64,000 bases of DNA from Arthrobacter oryzae (lineage in GTDB: Bacteria > Actinomycetota > Actinomycetes > Actinomycetales > Micrococcaceae). Shown piece by piece: positions 25,869 through 34,590 of the stretch (within the stretch, counting starts at the first letter, position 1; the number at the start of each line of letters is the position of its first letter). Location of the stretch: contig NZ_JAUSSM010000003.1 in the NCBI RefSeq assembly GCF_030812315.1, positions 62,001 through 126,000 on the forward strand. The letters are read 5' to 3'. A program made the translations under genes and the position numbers. Under the pieces are notes generated by a model that saw only the letters and a list, made by a program, of their open reading frames with translations, was not told the origin of the DNA and ran no database searches.

Positions 25869-26543
25869 CTAGACGTGCTGGGTGAAGACGTGCCGGCGGA
25901 TCCAGGCGTGCATGGCGATGGCCGCCGCGGACGCCGCGTTGATGGAGCGGGTGGAGCCGAACTGTTCGATCGAGAGAGTGTCCAGGGCCGCCTCATGGAC
26001 TTCGGGGGTTAGCCCCGGACCCTCCTGGCCGAACACCAGGACACAGTTCTTCGGCAGGTCGTAGGTTTCCAGCGGCACGGAATCGGGGAAGATGTCGATG
26101 CCGATGATCGCCAACCCCTCCCCCTGCGCCCACGCCACGAAATCCTCCACGGTGGGGTGGTGGCGGACGTGCTGGTAGCGGTCGGTGACCATGGCGCCGC
26201 GGCGATTCCACCGGCGTCGCCCGATGATGTGCACTTCCTTTGCCAGGAAGGCGTTGGCGGTGCGCACCACGGTGCCGATGTTGAGGTCGTGCTGCCAGTT
26301 TTCAATCGCTATGTGGAAGTCGTGGCGCTTCGAATCCAGGTCCGCCACGATGGCTTCGTGCTTCCAGTAGCGGTACTTGTCCACTACGTTGCGGCGGTCC
26401 CCGTCGGCCAGGAGGTCAGGATCCCAGTGCTCGCCTTCGGGAAGTTCACCCTCCCAGGGCCCGACGCCGACCTCCGCCTTGGGTTCCGGTTCCTCCTCGG
26501 ACGGAGGAACGGGCAGGGCTGGGGTCTGGGGGTGGTCAGTCAC
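25869..26543 (-). CDS. SpoU/TrmH-family RNA methyltransferase
   Basis: This 224-residue protein has a trefoil-knot SPOUT domain that uses SAM to methylate the 2'-OH of tRNA or rRNA. Motif 1 lies at NIGTVVRTANAFLAKEVHI, motif 2 at PKNCVLVFGQEGPGLTPEV and motif 3 at IEQFGSTRSINAASAAAIAM, all with the key Asn/Arg, Gly-Glu and Ser-Asn residues. An acidic and proline-rich N-terminal extension (about 70 residues) precedes the domain. The exact target site is not evident. Confidence 0.88.
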   Translation of the reverse strand: MTDHPQTPALPVPPSEEEPEPKAEVGVGPWEGELPEGEHWDPDLLADGDRRNVVDKYRYWKHEAIVADLDSKRHDFHIAIENWQHDLNIGTVVRTANAFLAKEVHIIGRRRWNRRGAMVTDRYQHVRHHPTVEDFVAWAQGEGLAIIGIDIFPDSVPLETYDLPKNCVLVFGQEGPGLTPEVHEAALDTLSIEQFGSTRSINAASAAAIAMHAWIRRHVFTQHV

Positions 26544-26581
26544 CCCTCAACTCTAGCCGCGCCCGTCCCGCCCACTCGTCC

Positions 26582-26638
26582 CGCCCACCCGGCGGCGCCC
26601 CGCCCACCCGGCGGCGCCCCGGCCACCCGGCGGCGCCC
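26582..26638. repeat. Three tandem 19-bp units
   Basis: Two identical copies of CGCCCACCCGGCGGCGCCC (26582-26600, 26601-26619) and one copy with a single change (26620-26638) lie between the methyltransferase start and the end of the next gene. This is a short minisatellite; no function is evident. Confidence 0.85.
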
Positions 26639-26663
26639 CGGCCGGGACGGATGCCGGACGGAT

Positions 26664-27611
26664 TTAGCCGTCCAGCTTCCAGCGGTTGGCGCGGTACGAG
26701 TTGCCGATCTTCTCCAGCAACTCGGGGTTGGCGCTCCAGTAGCTCTCGTGGCCGCTGACGCCCATCATCTGCGGCGTGCCCCACGGAGTCACCGTGAAGA
26801 GGTTGACCGCCCGGATGGCGTCACCCCCGGCGTTGGTGCAGGTGAACCCGACGACGACGGCCGCTGCGCGGCGGAACTCCCGGATTTCCGGTGCCGTCGC
26901 CGCAAAATTGCTGACGCATTTGTGGCCCACGAGGTGCTGCGGGAGTTCAGCGGCGGGGATGGCCTTGAGCTTTGCCTCAATGTCCTTGATGGCTGCCTGG
27001 ACCTTTGCAGGCTCCTTGCCGTATTTGCCTTCCTCGGCTTCGGCGAAGAAGGCGAAGGCCGTGGAGATGCCGTCACCGTCGCGGTCATCGGTACCCCTGG
27101 CGACTTGCTGCATGGGGGCGCCGGTGGCCGGGTCCGTGGTGATCCCGAAGGTCTCGTCGCTGCTCCACGACGCCAGGTAGGTGAAGGAGGATTCCCCGGT
27201 GACAAAGCGCTTGAAGAGCGGGTCGTCGGCTGCCGGAACGTTGGCCGGTCCCTGCAGTTCGTCCCATCCCTGGGGAAGCGGGAACGCCCCTGCCGGCATG
27301 TCGTCCGAGCCTTGCTCCTCCGACGGTGCGGCGGATGCCTCGGGGGAAGCGCTCTCCTCCGCCGCCTCCGATGACGCGGCGTCAGAGGACGTTGCCGCGG
27401 GGACAGGATCCGCTTGCGGTTCGCTGAATGCCGGGATGACCCAAACGAACACGGCGACCAGCGCAATGATCACGGCGGCGGCGACGGCGCCCAGCACAAT
27501 GATCAGGTTCTTGTTGTTGCGCGGCTCCTGAGCGGACTGCCCCGGGAAGTTCTGTATGGGGTGGGGCTGCTGCGGGTGGGGCGGCGGCGGTGCGCCGTAG
27601 TTGTTGCTCAT
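26664..27611 (-). CDS. Membrane-anchored protein with extracytoplasmic domain, unknown function
   Basis: This 315-residue protein starts at ATG 27611 (MSNNYGAPPPPHPQQ), with AAAGGGC about 5 nt upstream. The layout is a Pro/Gln-rich cytoplasmic head (1-34), one membrane helix (about 35-60, NLIIVLGAVAAAVIIALVAV), an Ala/Ser/Glu-rich linker and an outer domain of about 190 residues. That domain has two Cys (HKCVSNF and GFTCTNAG) that could form a disulfide. No family is recognised. The topology is common among actinobacterial cell-surface proteins of unknown role. Confidence 0.75.
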   Translation of the reverse strand: MSNNYGAPPPPHPQQPHPIQNFPGQSAQEPRNNKNLIIVLGAVAAAVIIALVAVFVWVIPAFSEPQADPVPAATSSDAASSEAAEESASPEASAAPSEEQGSDDMPAGAFPLPQGWDELQGPANVPAADDPLFKRFVTGESSFTYLASWSSDETFGITTDPATGAPMQQVARGTDDRDGDGISTAFAFFAEAEEGKYGKEPAKVQAAIKDIEAKLKAIPAAELPQHLVGHKCVSNFAATAPEIREFRRAAAVVVGFTCTNAGGDAIRAVNLFTVTPWGTPQMMGVSGHESYWSANPELLEKIGNSYRANRWKLDG

Positions 27612-27806
27612 TGCGGGCCCTTTCAGGTGCTTGCTGGCATCCTGCGGTTCCCGGGATGCCTGGTGATGTCCGGCGGCGGGGACCTGCCGGCACGGGCCGG
27701 CACAACAAGCCACCGCAGACATCCCCCGATCCGCGGCCGCTGGCACTGGTGCCAGCTATGAGCCTAGTGGAAATAACGGCTTCGCGGCGCGCGAGGGGCG
27801 GTCCGT

Positions 27807-27847
27807 CATTCTTCGGGCACCGGATGTTCCGGTGCCCGAAAAATGAC
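27807..27847. promoter_or_regulatory. Hairpin between two divergent genes
   Basis: A 12-bp perfect stem (27812-27823 with 27829-27840) is flanked by TCATTC and AAAATGA, which extend the pairing. Because the neighbouring genes are divergent, this is not an ordinary end-of-gene terminator. It may be a 5'-leader structure of the HAD gene or a leftover terminator. Confidence 0.4.
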
Positions 27848-27890
27848 AGACTGGGATCCGCAACCGGCCCATCAGCGTTGGAGGATCAGC

Positions 27891-28721
27891 ATGGCAAAGT
27901 CAGACGAAGTACGTTCATCGGCAGCGGTTTACCGAAGCGGCCAGGAAATCGAGTGCTGGCTGACGGACATGGACGGCGTTCTGGTCCACGAAAACCAGCC
28001 CATCCCCGGCGCAGCGGAACTGATCCAGCGCTGGGTGGACACCTCCAAGCGCTTCCTGGTGCTCACGAACAACTCCATCTTCACCCCGCGCGACCTGGCT
28101 GCCCGCCTGCGGTCCTCCGGGCTGGAAATCCCGGAGGAGAACATCTGGACCTCGGCCCTGGCCACGGCACAGTTCCTGAAGGACCAGGTGCGCGGTTCGG
28201 ATTCCGGCAACCGTGCCTACACCATCGGCGAAGCAGGACTCACGACGGCGCTGCACGAGGCCGGCTTCATCCTCACCGACCAGAACCCGGACTTCGTGGT
28301 GCTCGGCGAAACGCGCACTTACTCTTTCGAGGCAATCACCATGGCCATCCGGCTGATCCTGGCTGGGGCCCGCTTCATCGCGACCAACCCGGATGCCACC
28401 GGCCCGTCCAAGGACGGCCCGATGCCCGCCACCGGAGCCATCGCGGCCCTGATCACCAAAGCCACCGGCCGCGAGCCCTACATTGTGGGCAAGCCGAACC
28501 CCATGATGTTCCGTTCGGCCATGAACCAAATCGACGCCCATTCCGAGACCACGGCAATGATCGGCGACCGGATGGACACGGACATCATCGCGGGCATGGA
28601 GGCGGGGCTGCACACTGTGCTGGTCCTCAGCGGAATCACCCACAAGGACGACATTGCCGCCTACCCCTTCCGGCCCAACCAGATCCTGAACTCGGTGGCT
28701 GACCTCAAGAACCAGATCTAG
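27891..28721 (+). CDS. HAD-IIA family hydrolase (NagD-like phosphatase)
   Basis: A 276-residue HAD phosphatase starting at ATG 27891 (MAKSDEVRSSAAVYRSGQ), with GGAGGATC upstream. Motif I is LTDMDGVLVHEN, carrying the nucleophile Asp and the second Asp. Motif II is LVLTNNS, with the IIA cap between motifs II and III. The Lys of VGKPNPMMF and the MIGDRMDTDIIAG acidic motif complete the active site. NagD-like enzymes dephosphorylate nucleotides and sugar phosphates. It is convergent with the next gene, with only 9 bp between stops. Confidence 0.9.
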   Translation: MAKSDEVRSSAAVYRSGQEIECWLTDMDGVLVHENQPIPGAAELIQRWVDTSKRFLVLTNNSIFTPRDLAARLRSSGLEIPEENIWTSALATAQFLKDQVRGSDSGNRAYTIGEAGLTTALHEAGFILTDQNPDFVVLGETRTYSFEAITMAIRLILAGARFIATNPDATGPSKDGPMPATGAIAALITKATGREPYIVGKPNPMMFRSAMNQIDAHSETTAMIGDRMDTDIIAGMEAGLHTVLVLSGITHKDDIAAYPFRPNQILNSVADLKNQI

Positions 28722-28730
28722 CCTCACGGC

Positions 28731-29771
28731 TCAGAACGCGGTCAGCTTGCCGCCGCCCGAAGGCAACGGGAAGATTTCATCCTGCAACTCTTCCACGATG
28801 GGCCGGTAGACGAACGGATTCCACTGCGGGCTGGCATGCGCCGGCAGTGCGTCGTCGGTGCGCCGGTCGTTGGACACCATGTTCGCGGCAAACGTCTGCG
28901 CCCACGATTCGCGGGCCGTCTGGTAGTTCACCGTGCCGTCGCGAGGGTTTCCGATGAAGGCCATCCGGGTCGCACCGAGCTTGCCGGCGAACCGGGTGGC
29001 GTCGAAATGGTAGATGTAGGCCGATTCGGACTGGATCAGCACGCTGGACGGAGCGATCGGCGACAGCTGCTCCAGGCTCTGGTCCACCACCTGGCGCCAG
29101 GTCCGTTCGTCCTTGTGCGCGATGCGTTCGCCGAGCTCATATCCGCCGCGCAAAACGGTGGGGACGCGGAACCCGCCTTCGTAGAGGACAACCACACCTT
29201 CGAACCAGCTCTGGTCCAGCACGTCGAACTTGCTGTAGGGGCTGGAGTCAAGCAGGATGAACTCCACTTCCACGCCGTGCAGCTCGAGCAGGCGGGCAGC
29301 GACCTGGGTTGCCACCATCCCCCCGAAGCTGTGGCCGTAGAAGTACAGGCTGGTCAGCTGCTTTGCCCGAACGTGCTCGATCACCTCAATCACGATCTGG
29401 TCAATGTCCAGCCCCTCGTTGGAATACCCGACGGCGGCAAGCTGGCCGCGCTGGCGCAGCGTGCCGCGCAGGGAGTTGAGGATCCACTGGGCCTCCTCCC
29501 AGCTCGTCTTGTAGCCGGGGAACAGGATCCAGCTGGAGTGCGGGTAGTAGCTCTCCGCAAAGTCGTCGCCCACCGTCAGGATCCTGTTGGTCCGCCGCTC
29601 GGCCTGGACGTGCCGTGTGAAGAACATGTCGGCGGCCAGCAGGGATGCCGCACCCGCGCCGACCAGGAAATTCCGGCGGGAAAATCTCTTGAGTTCGGCG
29701 GCATGCCTGAGGAGGCGGCCCTCGGCTGATCCGGGGCCGCCCTCGGGGTGTGGCTCCTGGGCACATGGCAC
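28731..29771 (-). CDS. Tat-exported alpha/beta hydrolase-like protein
   Basis: This 346-residue protein carries a twin-arginine signal (RFSRRNFLVGAGAASLLAAD, residues about 29-48) preceded by a longer charged leader, so export of a folded enzyme is predicted. The body has an alpha/beta-hydrolase nucleophile elbow, FYGHSFGGMVAT (GxSxG). A catalytic acid and His are likely further on but not assigned. The substrate is unknown. The start could be a little downstream of GTG/ATG 29771. Confidence 0.75.
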   Translation of the reverse strand: MPCAQEPHPEGGPGSAEGRLLRHAAELKRFSRRNFLVGAGAASLLAADMFFTRHVQAERRTNRILTVGDDFAESYYPHSSWILFPGYKTSWEEAQWILNSLRGTLRQRGQLAAVGYSNEGLDIDQIVIEVIEHVRAKQLTSLYFYGHSFGGMVATQVAARLLELHGVEVEFILLDSSPYSKFDVLDQSWFEGVVVLYEGGFRVPTVLRGGYELGERIAHKDERTWRQVVDQSLEQLSPIAPSSVLIQSESAYIYHFDATRFAGKLGATRMAFIGNPRDGTVNYQTARESWAQTFAANMVSNDRRTDDALPAHASPQWNPFVYRPIVEELQDEIFPLPSGGGKLTAF

Positions 29772-29822
29772 ACCTCTACCGTAGCCACAGGGGAAGCCGG
29801 ATATAAAACGCGATGAATGGTA

Positions 29823-30416
29823 CTAGTTCGCATTCCCGGACGGACGGGCAGGAACGGCGCCCGCGGCGCCCTTCCGGCCGGCGCTGGAGCTCTCCCGCCG
29901 GGAAATTTCCCGGCCGATCGCATCGTAGCGCGCCAGCAGTTCGGTCCCGGCGATGGCGGCGGGATCGTCCAGCATTCCGAACACGGAGTCGCTGGCCGCA
30001 AGGAGTTCGTCGTCCGAGTACAGGGCTAGCGGACCGCAGCCCGAGGGGTCAATGGACGCCGCGAACTCACCGGTGATTTCAAGGGTCCTGGGACCGGCGC
30101 CGGAATCTGAAGCAAGGTCGTCCCGCTGTGGAATGAAATCCAGCGAAACCCCGGATCCGGTGGACACGCCGCCTTCGCTGGCGCCGCCGTCGATCGCGTT
30201 GAGGTCGTTGCGGAGCCCGACGAGGGCGGCTGATTCGACGAAAGCAGCGTGGGAGAAGTCCACGCGGATGTGGGCGGTGATGCCCATCCGGCGGATGCGG
30301 CGAATAACCATCACAAGGGCGGGGCGGGAGTCGTTGTTGAGGCTCCCCCGGACGTCAATCCGGACAACATCGGAGGTGACGTCGAGCTTAACGAGGGCGT
30401 GAAGTTTGCGGTCCAT
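29823..30416 (-). CDS. STAS-like regulatory protein with disordered tail
   Basis: This 197-residue protein starts MDRKLHALVKLDVTSDVV, with GGAG upstream of the ATG. The first 75 residues, with VRIDVRGSLNNDSRPALV and IRVDFSHAAFVESAALVGL, look like a STAS (anti-sigma antagonist) fold. The C-terminal part is a flexible charged segment ending in Gly/Ala/Pro. The conserved Ser of an SpoIIAA-type phosphorylation site may be the S of DFSHAAFVES. It precedes no anti-sigma gene here; the gene upstream on the same strand is a GAF-ANTAR regulator. Confidence 0.6.
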   Translation of the reverse strand: MDRKLHALVKLDVTSDVVRIDVRGSLNNDSRPALVMVIRRIRRMGITAHIRVDFSHAAFVESAALVGLRNDLNAIDGGASEGGVSTGSGVSLDFIPQRDDLASDSGAGPRTLEITGEFAASIDPSGCGPLALYSDDELLAASDSVFGMLDDPAAIAGTELLARYDAIGREISRRESSSAGRKGAAGAVPARPSGNAN

Positions 30417-30569
30417 AGGTACTCCAAAAAAGGGTGTCTATGGCCGACGGCTCAACCTTGGCCAGCGTATCCTCCGCGCGCCGCCAGCACAAGCTTGCAG
30501 GCCGGGCTCAGGACTGGCGCGGGACTGATGCGGACCAGGGCCGGATTCGATGCCGTGTGCAGCACCGGG

Positions 30570-31352
30570 CTAACTTGCCTGGGTTCGGCCCTGTCCACGG
30601 TTCTGGCCCTGCCCAGGCTCCTCGAAGTGGGTGCGCGTTTCCGTGCCTCCCACCGAACCCACCAATGACTTGGCGATGTCCCGGAGCTTGACGTTGCTGT
30701 TGCTGGATGCTTCCGTCAGGATCTGGACCGCCGCCTCCTGACTGCAGCGGTTCTGCGCCATGACGATGCCCACGGCGATATCGATCGTGGTCCGGGACTC
30801 CAGCGTGGCCCGGAGGTTGGTGGCGCTGTCCGTGTGCAGCGAAAACCTGACGGCCAACCGCAGCGCCTGCGAAATTTCGCGCGTGTAGCCCCTGGCGCGG
30901 GCCGCTGCCTTCTCGTCGAACTTGTGCGGCACGTCCGAATAGAGGTTCAGCGCGGCCTTCGCGTCGCCCTGAAGGTGGAACGGGAGTGACAGCACCGACC
31001 GGAGCCCGTGCGAGGCAACGGCATCGGCGTAATCGGGTCCCCAGCGGTCCTCGTCGAAGAGGTCCGGAACGTGGACTTCCCGTTCCTCCTCAGCAGCCGT
31101 CAGGCACGGCCCCTGGGACAGCGAATACTGGATCTCGTCCACCTCGCGCGCGGAATCACTGCTCCAGCCGATGGTGGCCGCCTTGCGGTCCCGGAGTAGC
31201 GTAATGCCGCACAGCGCGTCGTCGCCATCGCCCGCCATCTGGTGCGCGGAAAAGCGCGCCAGCTCGTTGAGGAAGTCCTCGAAATCCGCACTCTCCAGGA
31301 TGAGGTTCTGGATCTGGTCGACGGTGGTGGGGCTTGGGTTGGACGGGAGCAT
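30570..31352 (-). CDS. GAF and ANTAR domain regulator
   Basis: A 260-residue protein starting at ATG 31352 (MLPSNPSPTTVDQIQNL), with GGAG upstream. A GAF sensor domain fills about 20-170 (SQGPCLTAAEEEREVHVPDL and LRSVLSLPFHLQGDAKAALN). An ANTAR RNA-binding domain follows (about 180-240), marked by TIDIAVGIVMAQNRCSQEAA and LTEASSNSNVKLRDIAKSLV. ANTAR proteins bind two-hairpin terminators in nascent RNA and prevent termination. The tail is Gln/Gly/Arg-rich. GAF ligand and RNA targets are unknown. Confidence 0.9.
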   Translation of the reverse strand: MLPSNPSPTTVDQIQNLILESADFEDFLNELARFSAHQMAGDGDDALCGITLLRDRKAATIGWSSDSAREVDEIQYSLSQGPCLTAAEEEREVHVPDLFDEDRWGPDYADAVASHGLRSVLSLPFHLQGDAKAALNLYSDVPHKFDEKAAARARGYTREISQALRLAVRFSLHTDSATNLRATLESRTTIDIAVGIVMAQNRCSQEAAVQILTEASSNSNVKLRDIAKSLVGSVGGTETRTHFEEPGQGQNRGQGRTQAS

Positions 31353-31573
31353 GGCGCGTTTTCTCCAGGGAAAGGTTCCGGGGTCGTAAGGCAAATGGTA
31401 AGCCACCGGCGGAGGCCCGTCCACGCAGGGTCAGCTCCGGGAAGCCCGTCTTCGACGGCGCCAACGCAGATTTGGGGCATGTATTGACTCCGGCAGGGCG
31501 CATGGAAGCATAAAAGTGTCGGGACAGCTCCGCTTCCAGGCGTGCTGGGAACCGGCAGATGGAAGGTTGCCTG

Positions 31574-32860
31574 ATGGATGCGGCTCGCGTTGGCGGATCG
31601 TCGTTCCGTGGCGCCGCATTGGCCGTCGCCGTTGCATCCGGCATGGTGCTCGGCGGATGCACTTTCGATCCGGAGCCTGTCCCCTCGGAGCCGACATTTC
31701 CGACGACGGCACCCCCGCCGTCGAAACCCCCGACGCAGGGGCTCCCGTCTCCGATCAAGCGGCCGGCGATACCCACGCGCGAGCTGAAGGCCCACCTTGA
31801 GCAGTACAGCCAAAGGCTGATCGACGCCGGCGCCCCCGCGGTCCTCCTCGAACTGCGCGTCGGCGCGGAGGTCTGGACTCATGCCGCGGGTGTCCGGAAC
31901 GCCGCCGGGGAACCTGCAAGGGCCACCGACCCCGTCCACGTCGGCGACATCACGCAGCCGCTGGTGGCCGTTTCTGTCCTGAAACTTGCGGAGGAAGGCA
32001 GGCTTTCCCTTGACGAACCGGCCAGCACGTACGTGCCGGAGCTCCAAAGCCTGCTGCACCAACCCGAGCCCTACACCGTGCGGCGGCTCCTCGGCCACAC
32101 CTCCGGCATGCCCGACTACTACGCCGCCCTGCTGGGTTCCGTTCCTCCGCGGCAGGCGCTCGCCACCCGGCTGAGCCCTGAAGATAAGCTCGCGTTGGCC
32201 GCAACCCTCCCCTGGGAGCGGCGCCGCGCCCAAACCTTCAGCTACTCGAACTCCAACTACATCGCCCTCGGCCTGATCGTCGAACGCCTCCGGGGACGGC
32301 CGCTCGCTGACGTCCTGTGGGCCGACGTCTGGCGGCCCTTGGGCCTCGGCGGCACCCGGCTGACGGCCGATGGGCCGGGACCCGACGGCATGGTGCACGG
32401 CTACACGCTCATCGATGGTGAGCACGTGGACACCACCCATGCCGCCCTGCACAATGGCTCCGCCGCCACCGGCCTCGTGTCGACGGTGGCGGACCTGAAC
32501 ACGTTCTTCGACGCCCTGTTGGACGGCCGGCTGGTGCGGCGGGACCGCGTGGCGGAAATGCAGGGACCCGTCCACGCCGAATACGGGCTCGGCCTGTTTC
32601 AGTGGAACGACAGGTGCACGAACGGCTTCTACTACGGCTATGTCGGCGATGTCCCGGGATACGGTACCGTCGCCATGGCCAGTGCCGACGGGAGCCGGCG
32701 GCTTGCCTTGGCAGTGGCATACCCGCCGCTGCCGTTCCCCCAGGACACAACCGCGCGAGGCGCGAACGCTGCCCTTGCCGGGATGACCCAGGTCGCGGAA
32801 GACGCCCTCAACGGCAGCTGTCGCCTGGGTGGAGATGTCTGGTTCGGGCAGGGGACTTGA
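31574..32860 (+). CDS. Lipoprotein of the serine-hydrolase (beta-lactamase/DD-peptidase) fold, catalytic pair missing
   Basis: This 428-residue protein starts at ATG 31574, with GGAAGG just upstream. The lipobox LGGC puts Cys29 at the lipid site, followed by a Pro-rich linker to about 65. The domain matches class C beta-lactamase/DD-peptidase-like serine hydrolases and keeps the YSN motif (Tyr224-Asn226) and GHTSGMPDY. The catalytic SxxK position, normally in a GSxTK context, reads VGDITQPL: Ser is Asp125 and Lys is Gln128. It is therefore probably an inactive receptor-type homologue. Confidence 0.82.
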   Translation: MDAARVGGSSFRGAALAVAVASGMVLGGCTFDPEPVPSEPTFPTTAPPPSKPPTQGLPSPIKRPAIPTRELKAHLEQYSQRLIDAGAPAVLLELRVGAEVWTHAAGVRNAAGEPARATDPVHVGDITQPLVAVSVLKLAEEGRLSLDEPASTYVPELQSLLHQPEPYTVRRLLGHTSGMPDYYAALLGSVPPRQALATRLSPEDKLALAATLPWERRRAQTFSYSNSNYIALGLIVERLRGRPLADVLWADVWRPLGLGGTRLTADGPGPDGMVHGYTLIDGEHVDTTHAALHNGSAATGLVSTVADLNTFFDALLDGRLVRRDRVAEMQGPVHAEYGLGLFQWNDRCTNGFYYGYVGDVPGYGTVAMASADGSRRLALAVAYPPLPFPQDTTARGANAALAGMTQVAEDALNGSCRLGGDVWFGQGT

Positions 32861-32879
32861 AGGTCCGAACCGGAATCCC

Positions 32880-33452
32880 CTAGCTCAGGCCGAGTTCATC
32901 CTTGCCGAACGCGAACAGGTACGGAACACCGGTCTCGGCTTCGATCTTTTCCTTGGCCCCGGTGTCGCGGTCCACGATGACGGCGACGGCGACTACGTTG
33001 CCGCCGGCGTTGCGGACACCTTCGACGGCGGTCAGCGCGGAACCTCCCGTGGTGGACGTGTCCTCGAGCACCAGGACCTTGCGGCCCTCCACCGACGGCC
33101 CTTCCACCTGGCGGCCCATGCCGTAGGACTTCTGCGCCTTCCGGACGACGAAGGCATCGACGTTGCGGCCGGCGTCCACGGCGGCATGCATCACTGCGGT
33201 GCCCACCGGGTCGGCGCCCATGGTAAGTCCGCCGGCGCACTCAAAGTCGATCCCGGCGTCGTCAATCAGCGAGAGCATGACCTGGCCTACCAGCTTGGAT
33301 GCTTCGTGGTGCAGGGTGATGCGGCGGAGATCGATGTAGTAATCGGCCTCGGCTCCGCTGGACAGGATCACCTTGCCGCGGACCACGGCGAGTTCCTTGA
33401 TGAGTTCAAGCAGGCGGGCACGGGCGGCAGTGGCATCAAGCGGGGCAGTCAT
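32880..33452 (-). CDS. pyrE: Orotate phosphoribosyltransferase
   Basis: PyrE transfers a phosphoribosyl group from PRPP to orotate, making OMP in pyrimidine synthesis. The 190-residue protein has GKVILSSGAEADYYIDLRRI at the start, the flexible-loop VVRKAQKSYGMG with catalytic Lys, and the PRPP motif VLVLEDTSTTGGSAL. It is convergent with the serine-hydrolase-like gene (19 bp between stops). Length is typical. Confidence 0.96.
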   Translation of the reverse strand: MTAPLDATAARARLLELIKELAVVRGKVILSSGAEADYYIDLRRITLHHEASKLVGQVMLSLIDDAGIDFECAGGLTMGADPVGTAVMHAAVDAGRNVDAFVVRKAQKSYGMGRQVEGPSVEGRKVLVLEDTSTTGGSALTAVEGVRNAGGNVVAVAVIVDRDTGAKEKIEAETGVPYLFAFGKDELGLS

Positions 33453-33545
33453 GGGGTCCAGTTTAGTGGGTCCGTGATTTGTGACGGCGCGGCCAAGGGA
33501 CTTTCTACTCTATGCAGCTTCCCCGGGGAGGAGTCGGATGGAGTC

Positions 33546-33641
33546 ATGACGGCCGGAACCGCACCGCTCACCAGCTGGCCCGCATTTTCCATTGATGGCC
33601 GAGGCCTCCCGGCCCGGCCCCCAGCAGCGGCATATGGGTGA
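33546..33641 (+). CDS. Possible short leader peptide overlapping the E2-like gene
   Basis: A 31-codon frame begins at ATG 33546 (MTAGTAPLTSWPAFSIDG), with GGAGGAG 11 nt upstream, and stops at 33639-33641. Its stop overlaps the first codons of the E2-like gene (ATG 33634). This spacing is typical of translational coupling. It could equally be chance. Confidence 0.3.
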   Translation: MTAGTAPLTSWPAFSIDGRGLPARPPAAAYG

Positions 33642-34590
33642 ATTTAAGCTGCCTTCCCTAGGCGCGGATCTGGAGCACGGCAAGCTTGTGGAGTGGCTCA
33701 TTGAGCCTGGCGACCACGTGAGCCCGGGAGATTCGGTGGCAGTGGTCGAAACCGACATGACCACCCTGGATGTGGAAACCCAGCAGGAGGGCGAGGTAAC
33801 CGAACTGCTGGTGGATATCGGGACGACGGTACCGGTTGGCGCCCCCATGGTCCGGATCACGGAAGCCGAAGAAGAAGCGGTTCAGCCTGAATCAGTGTCC
33901 GTTCCGCCGTCCGAGACGCAGGACCGGGCGTCAAGCCTCCGGCGGGCGACGGGGTCGCTGATGTCCCGCTCCAAGAAGGCCATTCCGCACTATTACCTCA
34001 GCACCACCCTGGACCTGCGTGCCGCCTTGGAGTGGATGCAGCTGGTCAACCGGCAGCGGCCCGTGGCTTCGCGGCTAGTCCCCTCGGCCCTGCTGCTGAA
34101 GGCAACCGCGCTGGCAGCCCGCGAGGTTCCCGAAGTCAACGGCTTCTTCACCGACGGGATGTTCCGGCCGAGCAGCTCCGTGCACCTCGGCGTTGCCGTG
34201 GCCCTGCGGCACGGCGGCCAGGTTGCCCCTGCCATCCACGACGCCGACACCCTGGCCCTGGACGTCCTGATGCAAAGGCTGCGGGATCTGGTCAGCCGGG
34301 CGCGGGCAGGTCGCCTGCAGCGCACCGAAATGGCCGATCCGACCATCACCGTCATGAATCTCGGGGACCTCGGCGTGGAATCCGTATTCGGCGTGATCTA
34401 CCCGCCGCAAGTGGCCATGGTGGGCCTGGGCCGAATGATGGAGCAGCCCTGGGCGCACGACGGCCTGCTGGGTGTGCGGCCTGCCGTCGCGGCCACGCTG
34501 TCCGCCGACCACCGTGTCAGCGACGGTCTCCGGGGCGGCCGGTTCCTGGGGCGCATCGGCGAACTGCTGCAGAAACCGGAGGAGCTATGA
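33634..34590 (+). CDS. E2 acyltransferase-like protein lacking the lipoyl lysine
   Basis: A 318-residue relative of the E2 (dihydrolipoamide acyltransferase) of 2-oxo-acid dehydrogenase complexes. The start MGEFKLPSLGADLE matches lipoyl-domain starts; ATG 33595 or TTG 33592 are alternatives. Residues 1-75 are a lipoyl-domain fold. The lipoylated Lys in the usual ETDKA turn is Met42 (VVETDMTTLDVE). No clear E3-binding domain precedes the catalytic core. The core retains the active-site SADHRVSDG with His293. Its stop overlaps the ATG of an acyl carrier protein gene (ATGA). No E1 or E3 gene is nearby, so the acyl donor may be the ACP rather than lipoyl; this is inference. Confidence 0.82.
   Translation: MGEFKLPSLGADLEHGKLVEWLIEPGDHVSPGDSVAVVETDMTTLDVETQQEGEVTELLVDIGTTVPVGAPMVRITEAEEEAVQPESVSVPPSETQDRASSLRRATGSLMSRSKKAIPHYYLSTTLDLRAALEWMQLVNRQRPVASRLVPSALLLKATALAAREVPEVNGFFTDGMFRPSSSVHLGVAVALRHGGQVAPAIHDADTLALDVLMQRLRDLVSRARAGRLQRTEMADPTITVMNLGDLGVESVFGVIYPPQVAMVGLGRMMEQPWAHDGLLGVRPAVAATLSADHRVSDGLRGGRFLGRIGELLQKPEEL

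Noticed and set aside
31980..32000. SVLK in the serine-hydrolase homologue as an alternative SxxK motif
   Set aside because: It lies about nine residues after the true SxxK position, inside the following helix (AVSVLKLAEEG), where active homologues have AVLQL. It is not in a catalytic place.
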